This document shows, piece by piece, positions 1 to 6,386 of a stretch of 40,774 bases of DNA. Source of the DNA: JBHGAV01 sp041946685 (GTDB taxonomy: Bacteria; Acidobacteriota; Terriglobia; Bryobacterales; Bryobacteraceae). The notes beneath the pieces are model-generated. The model was not told the origin of the DNA, did no database searches, and was given only the letters and a program-made list of their open reading frames with translations. A program made the position numbers and the translations under genes. Where the stretch lies: the NCBI GenBank assembly GCA_041946685.1, contig JBHGAV010000037.1, positions 1 to 40,774 of the forward strand, written 5' to 3'. How positions within the stretch are numbered: position 1 is the first letter of the stretch; every line of letters starts with the position of its first letter.

Positions 1-2
1 TC

Positions 3-1208
3 GACGCCTGGCTGGTGCTGGAAGCCGGCAAGACCTGGCCCGAAGCCGAGGCCGACGTCTCCGAGGCGATCGATTTCTGCGAGTATTACGCCCGCGAGAT
101 GCTGCGCCTGGCCGGCCCTCATCCTATGCTGCACCTGCCGGGCGAGAGGGATGAGCTCGTTTATCTGCCCCTGGGCGTGGGCGTGGTCATCGCGCCCTGG
201 AATTTTCCTCTCGCGATTCTCGCCGGCATGACCACGGCGGCCCTGGTCACCGGGAACACCGCGGTTATCAAGCCTTCCAGCGACACGCCCACCATCGCCG
301 CCAAGTTCGCCGAGGTGCTGCTCGAAGCGGGCTTCCCTCCCCGGAGCTTCTCGCTCGTCACGGGCTCCGGATCCAGAGTCGGGGACGCGCTGGTTCAGCA
401 TCCCAAGACCCGGTTCATTTCCTTCACCGGCTCGCGCGACGTCGGCCTGCGGATCGTGGAGCTCGCGGCCAAGCCCCAGCCGGGACAGATCTGGATCAAG
501 CGCGTCATCGCCGAGATGGGCGGCAAGGACGCCATCATCGTGGACTCGGAAGCGGACCTGGACCAGGCCGTCATGGGCGTGCTCGTGTCCGCTTACGGCT
601 ACCAGGGCCAGAAGTGCTCGGCCTGCTCGCGCGCCATCGTCGATAGCGCCCTCTACGACGAGTTTCTCGCTCGCCTGCGCGCTAAGGTAGAGACCTTAAG
701 AATCGGCCCGGCGGAAGATCCCGATAACTACATGGGCCCGGTCATCAACGAGAAGGCTCTGAAGACCATAAATGAATACATAGACATCGGCAGGAAAGAG
801 GGGCGACTAGTTACCGGATGCGGTGTTGTCTCTGAAGACGGTTACTTTGTAAGACCCGTTATTATTGCCGATGTGGAGCCCCGAGCGAGGTTGTTCCGTG
901 AGGAGGTCTTCGGCCCCGTGCTCGCCGTAACCCCCGCCCGCGACTTCAATCACGCCCTGGATCTGGCCAACGACAGTGAATACGGGCTGACCGGCGCCGT
1001 CTACACGAAAAACCCTAGCAAGATCGCCGCGGCCCGCGAGCGATTCTTCGTGGGAAACCTGTATATCAACCGTAAATGCACCGGGGCCATGGTCGGCGCG
1101 CATCCCTTCGGCGGTTTCAACATGTCGGGCACGGATTCCAAGGCCGGCGGCCCGGACTACCTGATGCAGTTCTTACAGGCGAAATCCATTGCCGAGAAAC
1201 TTGCCTGA
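3..1208 (+). CDS. pruA: delta-1-pyrroline-5-carboxylate dehydrogenase, 5'-truncated by the window edge
   Basis: NAD-dependent aldehyde dehydrogenase that oxidises glutamate gamma-semialdehyde to glutamate, the second step of proline catabolism, in the cytoplasm. The reading frame is open to base 3 and reads AWLVLEAGKTW from the edge, so the gene begins upstream; GTG at 15 is only an internal codon. About 400 residues of a protein normally some 510-540 long are present. Visible family motifs are VVIAPWNFPLAI, the nucleotide-binding SFTGSRDVGLRI, the catalytic Glu in AEMGGKDA (codon 513-515), the catalytic Cys in GQKCSACSR (codon 615-617) and EEVFGPVLAV. The surrounding residues are typical of the RocA/PruA branch rather than of general aldehyde dehydrogenases. 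No proline dehydrogenase is in view; it may lie upstream. Codons about 687-900 are unlike the rest of the gene (see findings). Confidence 0.93.
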   Translation, partial: DAWLVLEAGKTWPEAEADVSEAIDFCEYYAREMLRLAGPHPMLHLPGERDELVYLPLGVGVVIAPWNFPLAILAGMTTAALVTGNTAVIKPSSDTPTIAAKFAEVLLEAGFPPRSFSLVTGSGSRVGDALVQHPKTRFISFTGSRDVGLRIVELAAKPQPGQIWIKRVIAEMGGKDAIIVDSEADLDQAVMGVLVSAYGYQGQKCSACSRAIVDSALYDEFLARLRAKVETLRIGPAEDPDNYMGPVINEKALKTINEYIDIGRKEGRLVTGCGVVSEDGYFVRPVIIADVEPRARLFREEVFGPVLAVTPARDFNHALDLANDSEYGLTGAVYTKNPSKIAAARERFFVGNLYINRKCTGAMVGAHPFGGFNMSGTDSKAGGPDYLMQFLQAKSIAEKLA

Positions 1209-1224
1209 CAGGCGCACCGTCAGG
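1204..1224 (+). terminator. small hairpin over the pruA stop codon
   Basis: CCTGAC (1204-1209) and GTCAGG (1219-1224) form a 6-bp stem around a 9-base loop and include the pruA stop codon. It is followed only by TTATAG, not by a T run, so it is at best a weak terminator or mRNA 3'-end stabiliser. Confidence 0.35.
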
Positions 1225-1225
1225 T

Positions 1226-1231
1226 TATAGT
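1226..1231 (+). promoter_or_regulatory. possible -10 box for the GGDEF-EAL gene
   Basis: TATAGT matches the sigma-70 -10 consensus at 5 of 6 positions and ends only 4 bases before the ATG at 1236. TTGCCT at 1201-1206 could be the -35 box but needs a long 19-base spacer. If used, transcription would begin at about the start codon and give a leaderless mRNA. No Shine-Dalgarno sequence is visible. Confidence 0.35.
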
Positions 1232-1235
1232 AAGA

Positions 1236-3404
1236 ATGGTGGTAGACGAGGGGCAACTGCGCGACCTGTTCGAGAACGCCGCGGACGTCATTTACGCACA
1301 CGACCTTGACGGCAATCTCACTGCGCTGAATAGGGCTTGGGAGAGGCTGACCGGCATTGCCAGGGAGGAAGCTCTGGGAACGCGGATCCAGGATTTTCTG
1401 GCGCCGGAGTCAGGAGAATTGGTCATGGAGACCATCCGCCGGGACTTGGGCAGCGGCCACGGGTCGATCATCGAGGTCTCCTTGGTTACCAGGGAGGGGC
1501 GCAGCGTTGCCCTGGAGGTGGGAACGCGGCTGGTGTTCCGGGAGGGGATTCCGGTGGGTGTGCAGGGAATCGCACGCGACATCACCGAGAGGAAGCGCTT
1601 TGAGAGTCTCGAGCGGGACCGCAACCGAGTGTTGGAGTTGACCGCCGGCAACGTGCCGCTGGATCGCATCCTTGCCAGCCTGTGCGGTCTCATTGAGGGA
1701 CAGTGCGCCGAAGTGCGCTGCGCGGTTGCGGTATGGAGGGAAGGCCGCCTGCGCCTGGTATCGGCGCCGAGCCTGCCGGCGCGGTACGCGGAGTCGTGGA
1801 GACAGCCTGAGGCTGGGGAGACGGCAGAAGCCTATGCCGCTCGGATGACGGAAGATGGCCCGTCGAGGATCGCCCTGGATCTGGAGCCAGCCCTGCGCGC
1901 CCACTACGAAGTCGTTTCCGCTCTTGACCTGAAGGCCTGCTGGGTAGTCCCGGTCCTCTCCGGAGAGAGAAGGCCGCTGGGGGCGATTCTCCTGTACACC
2001 TGCGAGGATTGGGCGCCCGGCGGGTGTTATGCACAGGTCCTACAAGCCGCCGGGCGGCTGGCGACCGTCGCCATTGAACACGTCCATCTCAACGACCAAC
2101 TGTCCTATCAGGCCAGGCACGATTTGCTGACCGGCCTGCCAAACAGGTGTCTGTTCAACGAGAGGCTGGAGCAGGCGCTCGACCAAGCGCGCCGTAACAC
2201 CTGGCTCGTGGCAGTGCTCTTCCTCGACCTGGACCGGTTCAAAGAGATCAACGACACGCTGGGACATCCAACGGGAGACCGCGCTCTCTGCCAGGTCGCC
2301 CGGCGCCTCGAAGCCACTCTCCGGAAGACCGACAGCCTGGCGCGGCTGGGAGGCGACGAATTCGGACTCGTTCTCACCGAGCTCGGCGAAGCGCAGGACG
2401 CATTGCGGGTGGCGCGGAAGCTGCTGGAGGCTCTGGAGACGCCGTTTACTATCGACTCGCACGAGATCTTCCTGACGGCGAGCGTTGGCATCAGCCTGTT
2501 CCCCCGGGACGGGCAGGACGCCGAGACCCTGGAAAGAAAGTCGGATGTGGCGATGTACCGCGCCAAGGGCGGGGGCAGGAATCGGGCCGAGTTCTTCACC
2601 GCCGGCCTGGGACTGGCGGCTCTGGAGCGCAGGGAGATCGAGAACGCGCTGCGCCGCGCCTTGGACGGGGGAGAGTTCGAGCTCTACTACCAGCCCGAGG
2701 TGAAGGCCGGCGGCGGCGTGGTTGGGCTGGAGGCGCTGCTGGTTTGGAATCATCCCAAGCTCGGCCCCACACCCCCGCAGCGTTTCATACCCGTGGCCGA
2801 GGAAAGCGGCATGATCGTTTCCATCGGCTCGTGGGTTTTGTCCCAAGCCTGCCGGCAGAACGCGGCATGGCAGAGAGCGGGGATCGAGAACCTCAGGGTG
2901 GCGGTCAACGTTTCCGCAACGCAGTTCGCGCGGCCGGACTTTGTCGAGACTGTCGCCCTGGCGCTGGCCGAAAGCGGGCTGCCCCCGGCGCTTCTCGAGT
3001 TGGAGCTGACTGAGAGCATGGTGATGCGCGACCTGGATGAGTCCGCCCGGCAGATGGACCGGCTGCGCGCGCTCGGCGTCGGCATATCGATCGATGATTT
3101 CGGCACGGGGTATAGCTCCCTCAGCTATCTGTGGCGTCTCCCGATCGACACGCTTAAGATCGACCGGTCTTTCTTGAAGGAGATCGACAAGGACGCAAAC
3201 ACCATCCCCCTGGTGCGTGCGATCGTGGCGCTGGCCCATGGCCTCGGACTCAGGGTTGTAGCCGAGGGCATCGAAACGCCGCAGCAATTGGAGGTGCTGC
3301 GTGACGCAGGCTGTGACCTCTTCCAGGGCTTCTTCCTGGGTGAGCCTGCTCCGCCGAGCGCAATGGAACGGCTCCTGGCGGGGGCGGGCGCCGTGCTAAG
3401 ATGA
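1236..3404 (+). CDS. PAS-GAF-GGDEF-EAL cyclic di-GMP turnover protein
   Basis: Cytoplasmic signalling enzyme of 722 residues with no membrane segment. A PAS domain (about 5-115, ending in the typical GIARDITERKR) and a GAF-like sensor region (about 130-285) precede GGDEF (about 290-460) and EAL (about 470-715). The diguanylate cyclase site RLGGDEFG (about 370-377) is intact, and RKTD lies five residues before GGDEF, the spacing of the inhibitory I-site. The phosphodiesterase side keeps EALLVW (about 499), NVSATQF, ELTES, DDFGTGYSS, LKIDRSF, AEGIET and FQGFFLGEP, so metal and substrate residues are all present. Which activity dominates cannot be read from sequence. The gene lies 27 bases after pruA, without obvious functional linkage. 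The PilZ protein at 25738 is a possible downstream partner, by inference only. Confidence 0.95.
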   Translation: MVVDEGQLRDLFENAADVIYAHDLDGNLTALNRAWERLTGIAREEALGTRIQDFLAPESGELVMETIRRDLGSGHGSIIEVSLVTREGRSVALEVGTRLVFREGIPVGVQGIARDITERKRFESLERDRNRVLELTAGNVPLDRILASLCGLIEGQCAEVRCAVAVWREGRLRLVSAPSLPARYAESWRQPEAGETAEAYAARMTEDGPSRIALDLEPALRAHYEVVSALDLKACWVVPVLSGERRPLGAILLYTCEDWAPGGCYAQVLQAAGRLATVAIEHVHLNDQLSYQARHDLLTGLPNRCLFNERLEQALDQARRNTWLVAVLFLDLDRFKEINDTLGHPTGDRALCQVARRLEATLRKTDSLARLGGDEFGLVLTELGEAQDALRVARKLLEALETPFTIDSHEIFLTASVGISLFPRDGQDAETLERKSDVAMYRAKGGGRNRAEFFTAGLGLAALERREIENALRRALDGGEFELYYQPEVKAGGGVVGLEALLVWNHPKLGPTPPQRFIPVAEESGMIVSIGSWVLSQACRQNAAWQRAGIENLRVAVNVSATQFARPDFVETVALALAESGLPPALLELELTESMVMRDLDESARQMDRLRALGVGISIDDFGTGYSSLSYLWRLPIDTLKIDRSFLKEIDKDANTIPLVRAIVALAHGLGLRVVAEGIETPQQLEVLRDAGCDLFQGFFLGEPAPPSAMERLLAGAGAVLR

Positions 3405-3469
3405 GATTGCCCCGATGAGAAGGGGACCAAGAAGACAAATCCCTAGGGTCAAACCTGTTCGACGCGGCG

Positions 3470-3498
3470 AAGGGGGCCGGGTACCGCCTGGCCCCCTT
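3470..3498. terminator. bidirectional terminator hairpin between convergent genes
   Basis: AAGGGGGCC (3470-3478) and GGCCCCCTT (3490-3498) form a perfect 9-bp stem with an 11-base loop. It sits between the stop of the GGDEF-EAL gene (3404) and the stop of the minus-strand glycoside hydrolase (3506). The A/T ends of the stem suit termination in both directions. Confidence 0.75.
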
Positions 3499-3505
3499 CC
3501 CATTT

Positions 3506-5149
3506 CTAACGGTAGCTGTAAAGCCGGACCCGCAGGATTCCCGGATATGCCGGCAGCCTCAGGCTGGCGCGATCATCGCCGCCCTGGCCGGTGTCGTCTC
3601 CTGCCAGGTGCCGGACGATCACCCATCGGCCGTTCTCGAACCTGCCCTCTTCCACCGCGGCCAGGCTGGCCAAAGGCGTTTCGTCCTGGGTCGAGGCAAC
3701 CCTGACGTTCAGGCTGACCCCCGCCACCCAATATTCATCCGGCCCAACCTGGATCACCAGGGCGTAGCCCGGCGCGGGCGCCTGTCCGCCGACGCCACCC
3801 AGCGGAGCCCGAGGCGCCCCCCAGCCTCTCCCCATGGCGAAGTCGAACACGTAGTTGCCAAGCTGGACCTTCTGCGGGGCCGCCCCTGCCTCGACAGCCA
3901 CGGCTCTCAAGGTGCCTCCGGCCTGGTGTTCCAGGATCAATGGGCTCAATTGGCCGAGCACGCCGTAGGCCCTGGCTAGCGGGGTGTCCGCACCGGCCTG
4001 TCTTTCAATGGCGAAGGGCGAGAACATCTGTGCATTGAGCTGGCCGACGGCCAAGAAGGCATTGGCGGCGTCTGCGCGTGTCTCCGGGATGAACAGAGGG
4101 TTGCCGTTCCGGCTGTACTGGGCGGCAATCTCGGCGAAATTCGGCGAATAGATGTCCGGCGCCAGCAGGTCGATTTGCGGCGCGCCGGCCCGCCAGAAAT
4201 CGTGGTTGTGTGCTTGGGGCCCGCCGCTCGGATAGACGCCGGGTCGCCGGTCCTTGAGCGGTGCAAGCCAGGCATTGGCGAAGACGGGCAACGGATACTC
4301 CCTCTTGCCCAGTTCCGCCATGTGGTTCATGTAACGGGCGTAGTGCCAGGCCATGAAAGCCTCGTCCGCCCCGGTGCCCCTGCCGAACACCTCCTCCCAG
4401 GTCCCCGACGTCTTGCCGCCCGCCGCCTCCCACAACTCTCTGGTCTCTGGCAACAAGCTGGCACGGTTCCTCTGGAGATAGTCCATCAGCTCCTTGGGCA
4501 CCGGGCGGGCGAAGGCTTCGTTGGCTTCTCTCGACCGATCCCGGGAGTCGCCGAGCAGGCCGACCTCATTCTCGAGCTGAATCATGATCGCGGTGCGCGC
4601 CGTATCCACCTCCCGCAGGTGCCGCAGGAAGGCCACGTAGGCCCTGGTGTCGGCGTCCCGGTTGGTGTCGCTCAGGGTGGACAGGATCTCGCGGCCCTGG
4701 CCGTCCTTGTCGCGGGCGATAGGGTACTTCTGCCAATTCCGCTTGACCCAAGCCGGAGTGTAGCTCGAAGTGCCATTCTTCCAGCTCCCGAACCAAAGAA
4801 ACACGAGGCGCAGATTGTGGGCGCGGGCGTCCCGCAAGATGCCGTCCACGACCGAGAAGACGAACTTGCCCTCCTCGGGCTCGACCCACGACCAGCCCAC
4901 CGCTGCAAGGACCGTGTTCAGGTTGCTCTTGAGCAGACTGCCCCAGTAGGGCTTCATGTTCTCGACGGTTGAGGTGGTGTTGTTGCCGAGCTCTCCCGCC
5001 AGGCTCAGCCATGGCTTGTCGTCCACGATCAACTGCGTCACCGCACCCCGCTTCTCGAGGCGTGGAATCGGCTGGTTCTGCGCCTGTACGCCGGCCAGGC
5101 AGAAGATCGCGAGCAGCACGCTGCAGCTCAGCGCATTCCGGAATTTCAT
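3506..5149 (-). CDS. secreted beta-galactosidase-like glycoside hydrolase (GH35/GH42 type with DUF5597-like C terminus)
   Basis: Predicted exported retaining glycosidase of 547 residues. The start is fixed by ATG at 5149 with GGAGGTGA just upstream (5154-5161) and by a clean signal peptide (MKFRNALSCSVLLAIFCLAG, then VQAQ); the frame stays open further upstream but has no signal there. The rest is a TIM-barrel glycosidase: VGWSWVEPEEGKF resembles GH35/GH42 barrels, IQLENEVG carries the probable acid/base Glu195, and PLFIPETRAD the probable nucleophile Glu356. The C-terminal region (about 380-547) is rich in beta-strands and resembles DUF5597, which accompanies xyloglucan-active GH35 enzymes such as Cellvibrio Bgl35A. 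Substrate is inferred as a plant or microbial beta-galactoside. No transporter or regulator adjoins it. Confidence 0.85.
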   Translation of the reverse strand: MKFRNALSCSVLLAIFCLAGVQAQNQPIPRLEKRGAVTQLIVDDKPWLSLAGELGNNTTSTVENMKPYWGSLLKSNLNTVLAAVGWSWVEPEEGKFVFSVVDGILRDARAHNLRLVFLWFGSWKNGTSSYTPAWVKRNWQKYPIARDKDGQGREILSTLSDTNRDADTRAYVAFLRHLREVDTARTAIMIQLENEVGLLGDSRDRSREANEAFARPVPKELMDYLQRNRASLLPETRELWEAAGGKTSGTWEEVFGRGTGADEAFMAWHYARYMNHMAELGKREYPLPVFANAWLAPLKDRRPGVYPSGGPQAHNHDFWRAGAPQIDLLAPDIYSPNFAEIAAQYSRNGNPLFIPETRADAANAFLAVGQLNAQMFSPFAIERQAGADTPLARAYGVLGQLSPLILEHQAGGTLRAVAVEAGAAPQKVQLGNYVFDFAMGRGWGAPRAPLGGVGGQAPAPGYALVIQVGPDEYWVAGVSLNVRVASTQDETPLASLAAVEEGRFENGRWVIVRHLAGDDTGQGGDDRASLRLPAYPGILRVRLYSYR

Positions 5150-5274
5150 GGTGTCACCTCCGCATGAGACCGCGGGCTTCAAGATCCAGGGGACCGGCGC
5201 GCCGCCGCGCGCCACCCCACGTTGATACCATAATCCTGAGCGCGCAGGTTGCGGCTCCCGGACAGGACTTCAAG

Positions 5275-5688
5275 GTGATATCGCTCGGATTGGCCCCTCT
5301 CCCCATGGTGCTCGGCCTGGCGGCCGGCGCCGCAGCCGGGATGATCTACCTGGTGATACGGCGAAGACCTTCGGCGGAGGCGCGCGAACGCAGACGGCGC
5401 TCGGCGGTCAACGCCAAGGGCAGGACGACGGCGGCGAGGGTCCTCGATCTCCGCGGCGACCAGTTGTACTTCTGCTACACCGTCCGAGGGGTCGAGTACA
5501 CGGCCGCGCAGGACATCTCCACCCTCCGCGACCGGCTACCCACAGACCCGAGCGCCCTGGTCGGCGCCGCCACCGTGAAGTACCGGCCGTCCAACCCTGC
5601 CGACTCCATCGTGGTTGCCGAGGATTGGTCCGGCCTGCGCGCGGTTCCGCCGCCCGCAGGCCGGGGAGAAGAAAGGAATCTGCTGTAG
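5275..5688 (+). CDS. small membrane protein, DUF3592-like
   Basis: 137 residues. GTG at 5275 is preferred because AGGA (5264-5267) lies 7 bases upstream; the ATG at 5305 has no ribosome-binding site. One N-terminal membrane segment (VLGLAAGAAAGMIYLVI) is followed by a basic stretch (RRRPSAEARERRR) and a soluble domain with YFCYTVRGVEYTAAQDIS and VKYRPSNPADSIV. That pattern (variable-length strand, then a value such as VxYxPxNPxxS) is typical of DUF3592 proteins, whose function is unknown. CATAAT at 5229-5234 is a possible -10 box. It is divergent from the glycosidase and runs 4 bases ahead of the next gene, so the two plus-strand genes are probably cotranscribed. Confidence 0.75.
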   Translation: MISLGLAPLPMVLGLAAGAAAGMIYLVIRRRPSAEARERRRRSAVNAKGRTTAARVLDLRGDQLYFCYTVRGVEYTAAQDISTLRDRLPTDPSALVGAATVKYRPSNPADSIVVAEDWSGLRAVPPPAGRGEERNLL

Positions 5689-5692
5689 TCTT

Positions 5693-6088
5693 ATGGGCGC
5701 GACAATGCCGAAGTGGAACCCGCTGGGGATTGCCGCCGCGGGACTTGCCCTGTTTGGCGCGGGCGTGCTCGCCGGCGCGGCGGCATATCAGAAGCCGAAG
5801 ACGGTGATCGAGGTCGTCTCGCTGAAGTGGTCGGCGGAGGCGGCTCCCGAGATCCGCCGGGCGGCGCTCGAGGGCGTTGAATCGATGGCGGCGGAAATCC
5901 CCGGCGTCAGAAACGTCTGGCTGCGCACCGTCCGCGTCCAGCCGCGGGACTTCATGACCGCCTACGCCATCGAATTCGAGGACCAGGCCGCCGCGGAGCG
6001 CTTCGCCCGCCATCCCGCGCGCGAGGCCTGGACGAAGGCATACCTGCCTGTAATTGAGGAAAGCCGGATCCAGCAGGTCACCAACTGA
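5693..6088 (+). CDS. Dabb (stress-responsive A/B barrel) domain protein with N-terminal membrane anchor or signal
   Basis: 131 residues from ATG at 5693; ATG at 5705 is an alternative, and GGAA at 5675-5678 is the only purine-rich site, rather far upstream. A hydrophobic segment (GIAAAGLALFGAGVLAGAAAY) is followed by a single ferredoxin-like Dabb domain with the usual landmarks EIPGVRNVWL, YAIEFEDQAAAERFARHP and KAYLPVIEES. Known Dabb proteins are small dimeric barrels, some with catalytic roles in cyclisations and others of unknown function. The export or anchor segment is unusual for the family. The gene converges on the cold-shock gene with only 9 bases between stops. Confidence 0.75.
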   Translation: MGATMPKWNPLGIAAAGLALFGAGVLAGAAAYQKPKTVIEVVSLKWSAEAAPEIRRAALEGVESMAAEIPGVRNVWLRTVRVQPRDFMTAYAIEFEDQAAAERFARHPAREAWTKAYLPVIEESRIQQVTN

Positions 6089-6097
6089 CGGCGGGGC

Positions 6098-6301
6098 TCA
6101 CACTTTCTGCACGTTCTCGGCTTGGAGGCCCTTGGGCCCCTGCTTCACCTCGAACTCAACCTCCACGCCGTTGTCGAGGCTTCGATATCCTTCCATCACG
6201 ATCGAGCTGTGATGCACAAAGACGTCCTCTCCGCTGGCCCGCTGGATGAACCCGTAGCCCTTGGCGGAGTTGAACCACTTCACGACACCTCTTTCTTTCA
6301 C
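6098..6301 (-). CDS. csp: cold-shock domain protein
   Basis: A 67-residue CspA-family single-stranded nucleic-acid-binding protein, acting as an RNA chaperone in the cytoplasm. GTG at 6301 is the start, with AGGAGAG about 6 bases upstream. Both RNA-binding motifs are present: KGYGFI (RNP1) and DVFVHH (RNP2), after the standard GVVKWFNSAKGYGF opening. Length is typical. It has its own promoter in the gap after lptFG and a short leader of about 30 bases. It therefore lacks the long 5' leader of classical cold-inducible cspA mRNAs, which suggests constitutive or growth-linked expression (inference). Confidence 0.96.
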   Translation of the reverse strand: MKERGVVKWFNSAKGYGFIQRASGEDVFVHHSSIVMEGYRSLDNGVEVEFEVKQGPKGLQAENVQKV

Positions 6302-6337
6302 TGCCTTCTCTCCTGAAACTTGAATACCGCGTCGGAA

Positions 6338-6366
6338 ATTGTCTCAGAACCCCGCCGTCCGGTCAA
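6338..6366 (-). promoter_or_regulatory. sigma-70 type promoter of the cold-shock gene
   Basis: On the minus strand, TTGACC (complement of 6361-6366) and GACAAT (complement of 6338-6343) are separated by exactly 17 bases. Predicted transcription start is near 6331, giving a leader of about 30 bases that contains the ribosome-binding site. Confidence 0.65.
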
Positions 6367-6386
6367 GCGGTCAAATCCACCCGGGT

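Noticed and set aside
15..17. GTG at 15 as the true start of the aldehyde dehydrogenase
   Set aside because: The frame is open to the window edge and already reads conserved family residues before this codon, and more than 100 residues of the usual N terminus would be missing.
2040..3287. A 415-codon minus-strand frame opposite the GGDEF-EAL gene
   Set aside because: Antisense shadow of a well-supported gene; low-complexity translation without motifs or ribosome-binding site.
3412..3450. CCCC-GATGAGAA-GGGG and CCCTAGGG near the end of the GGDEF-EAL gene as extra terminators
   Set aside because: Stems are only 4 bp each; the 9-bp hairpin at 3470-3498 explains termination better.
5149..5215. 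Upstream start at 5215 for the glycoside hydrolase
   Set aside because: It would put 22 residues before a clean signal peptide, and the good ribosome-binding site belongs to ATG 5149.
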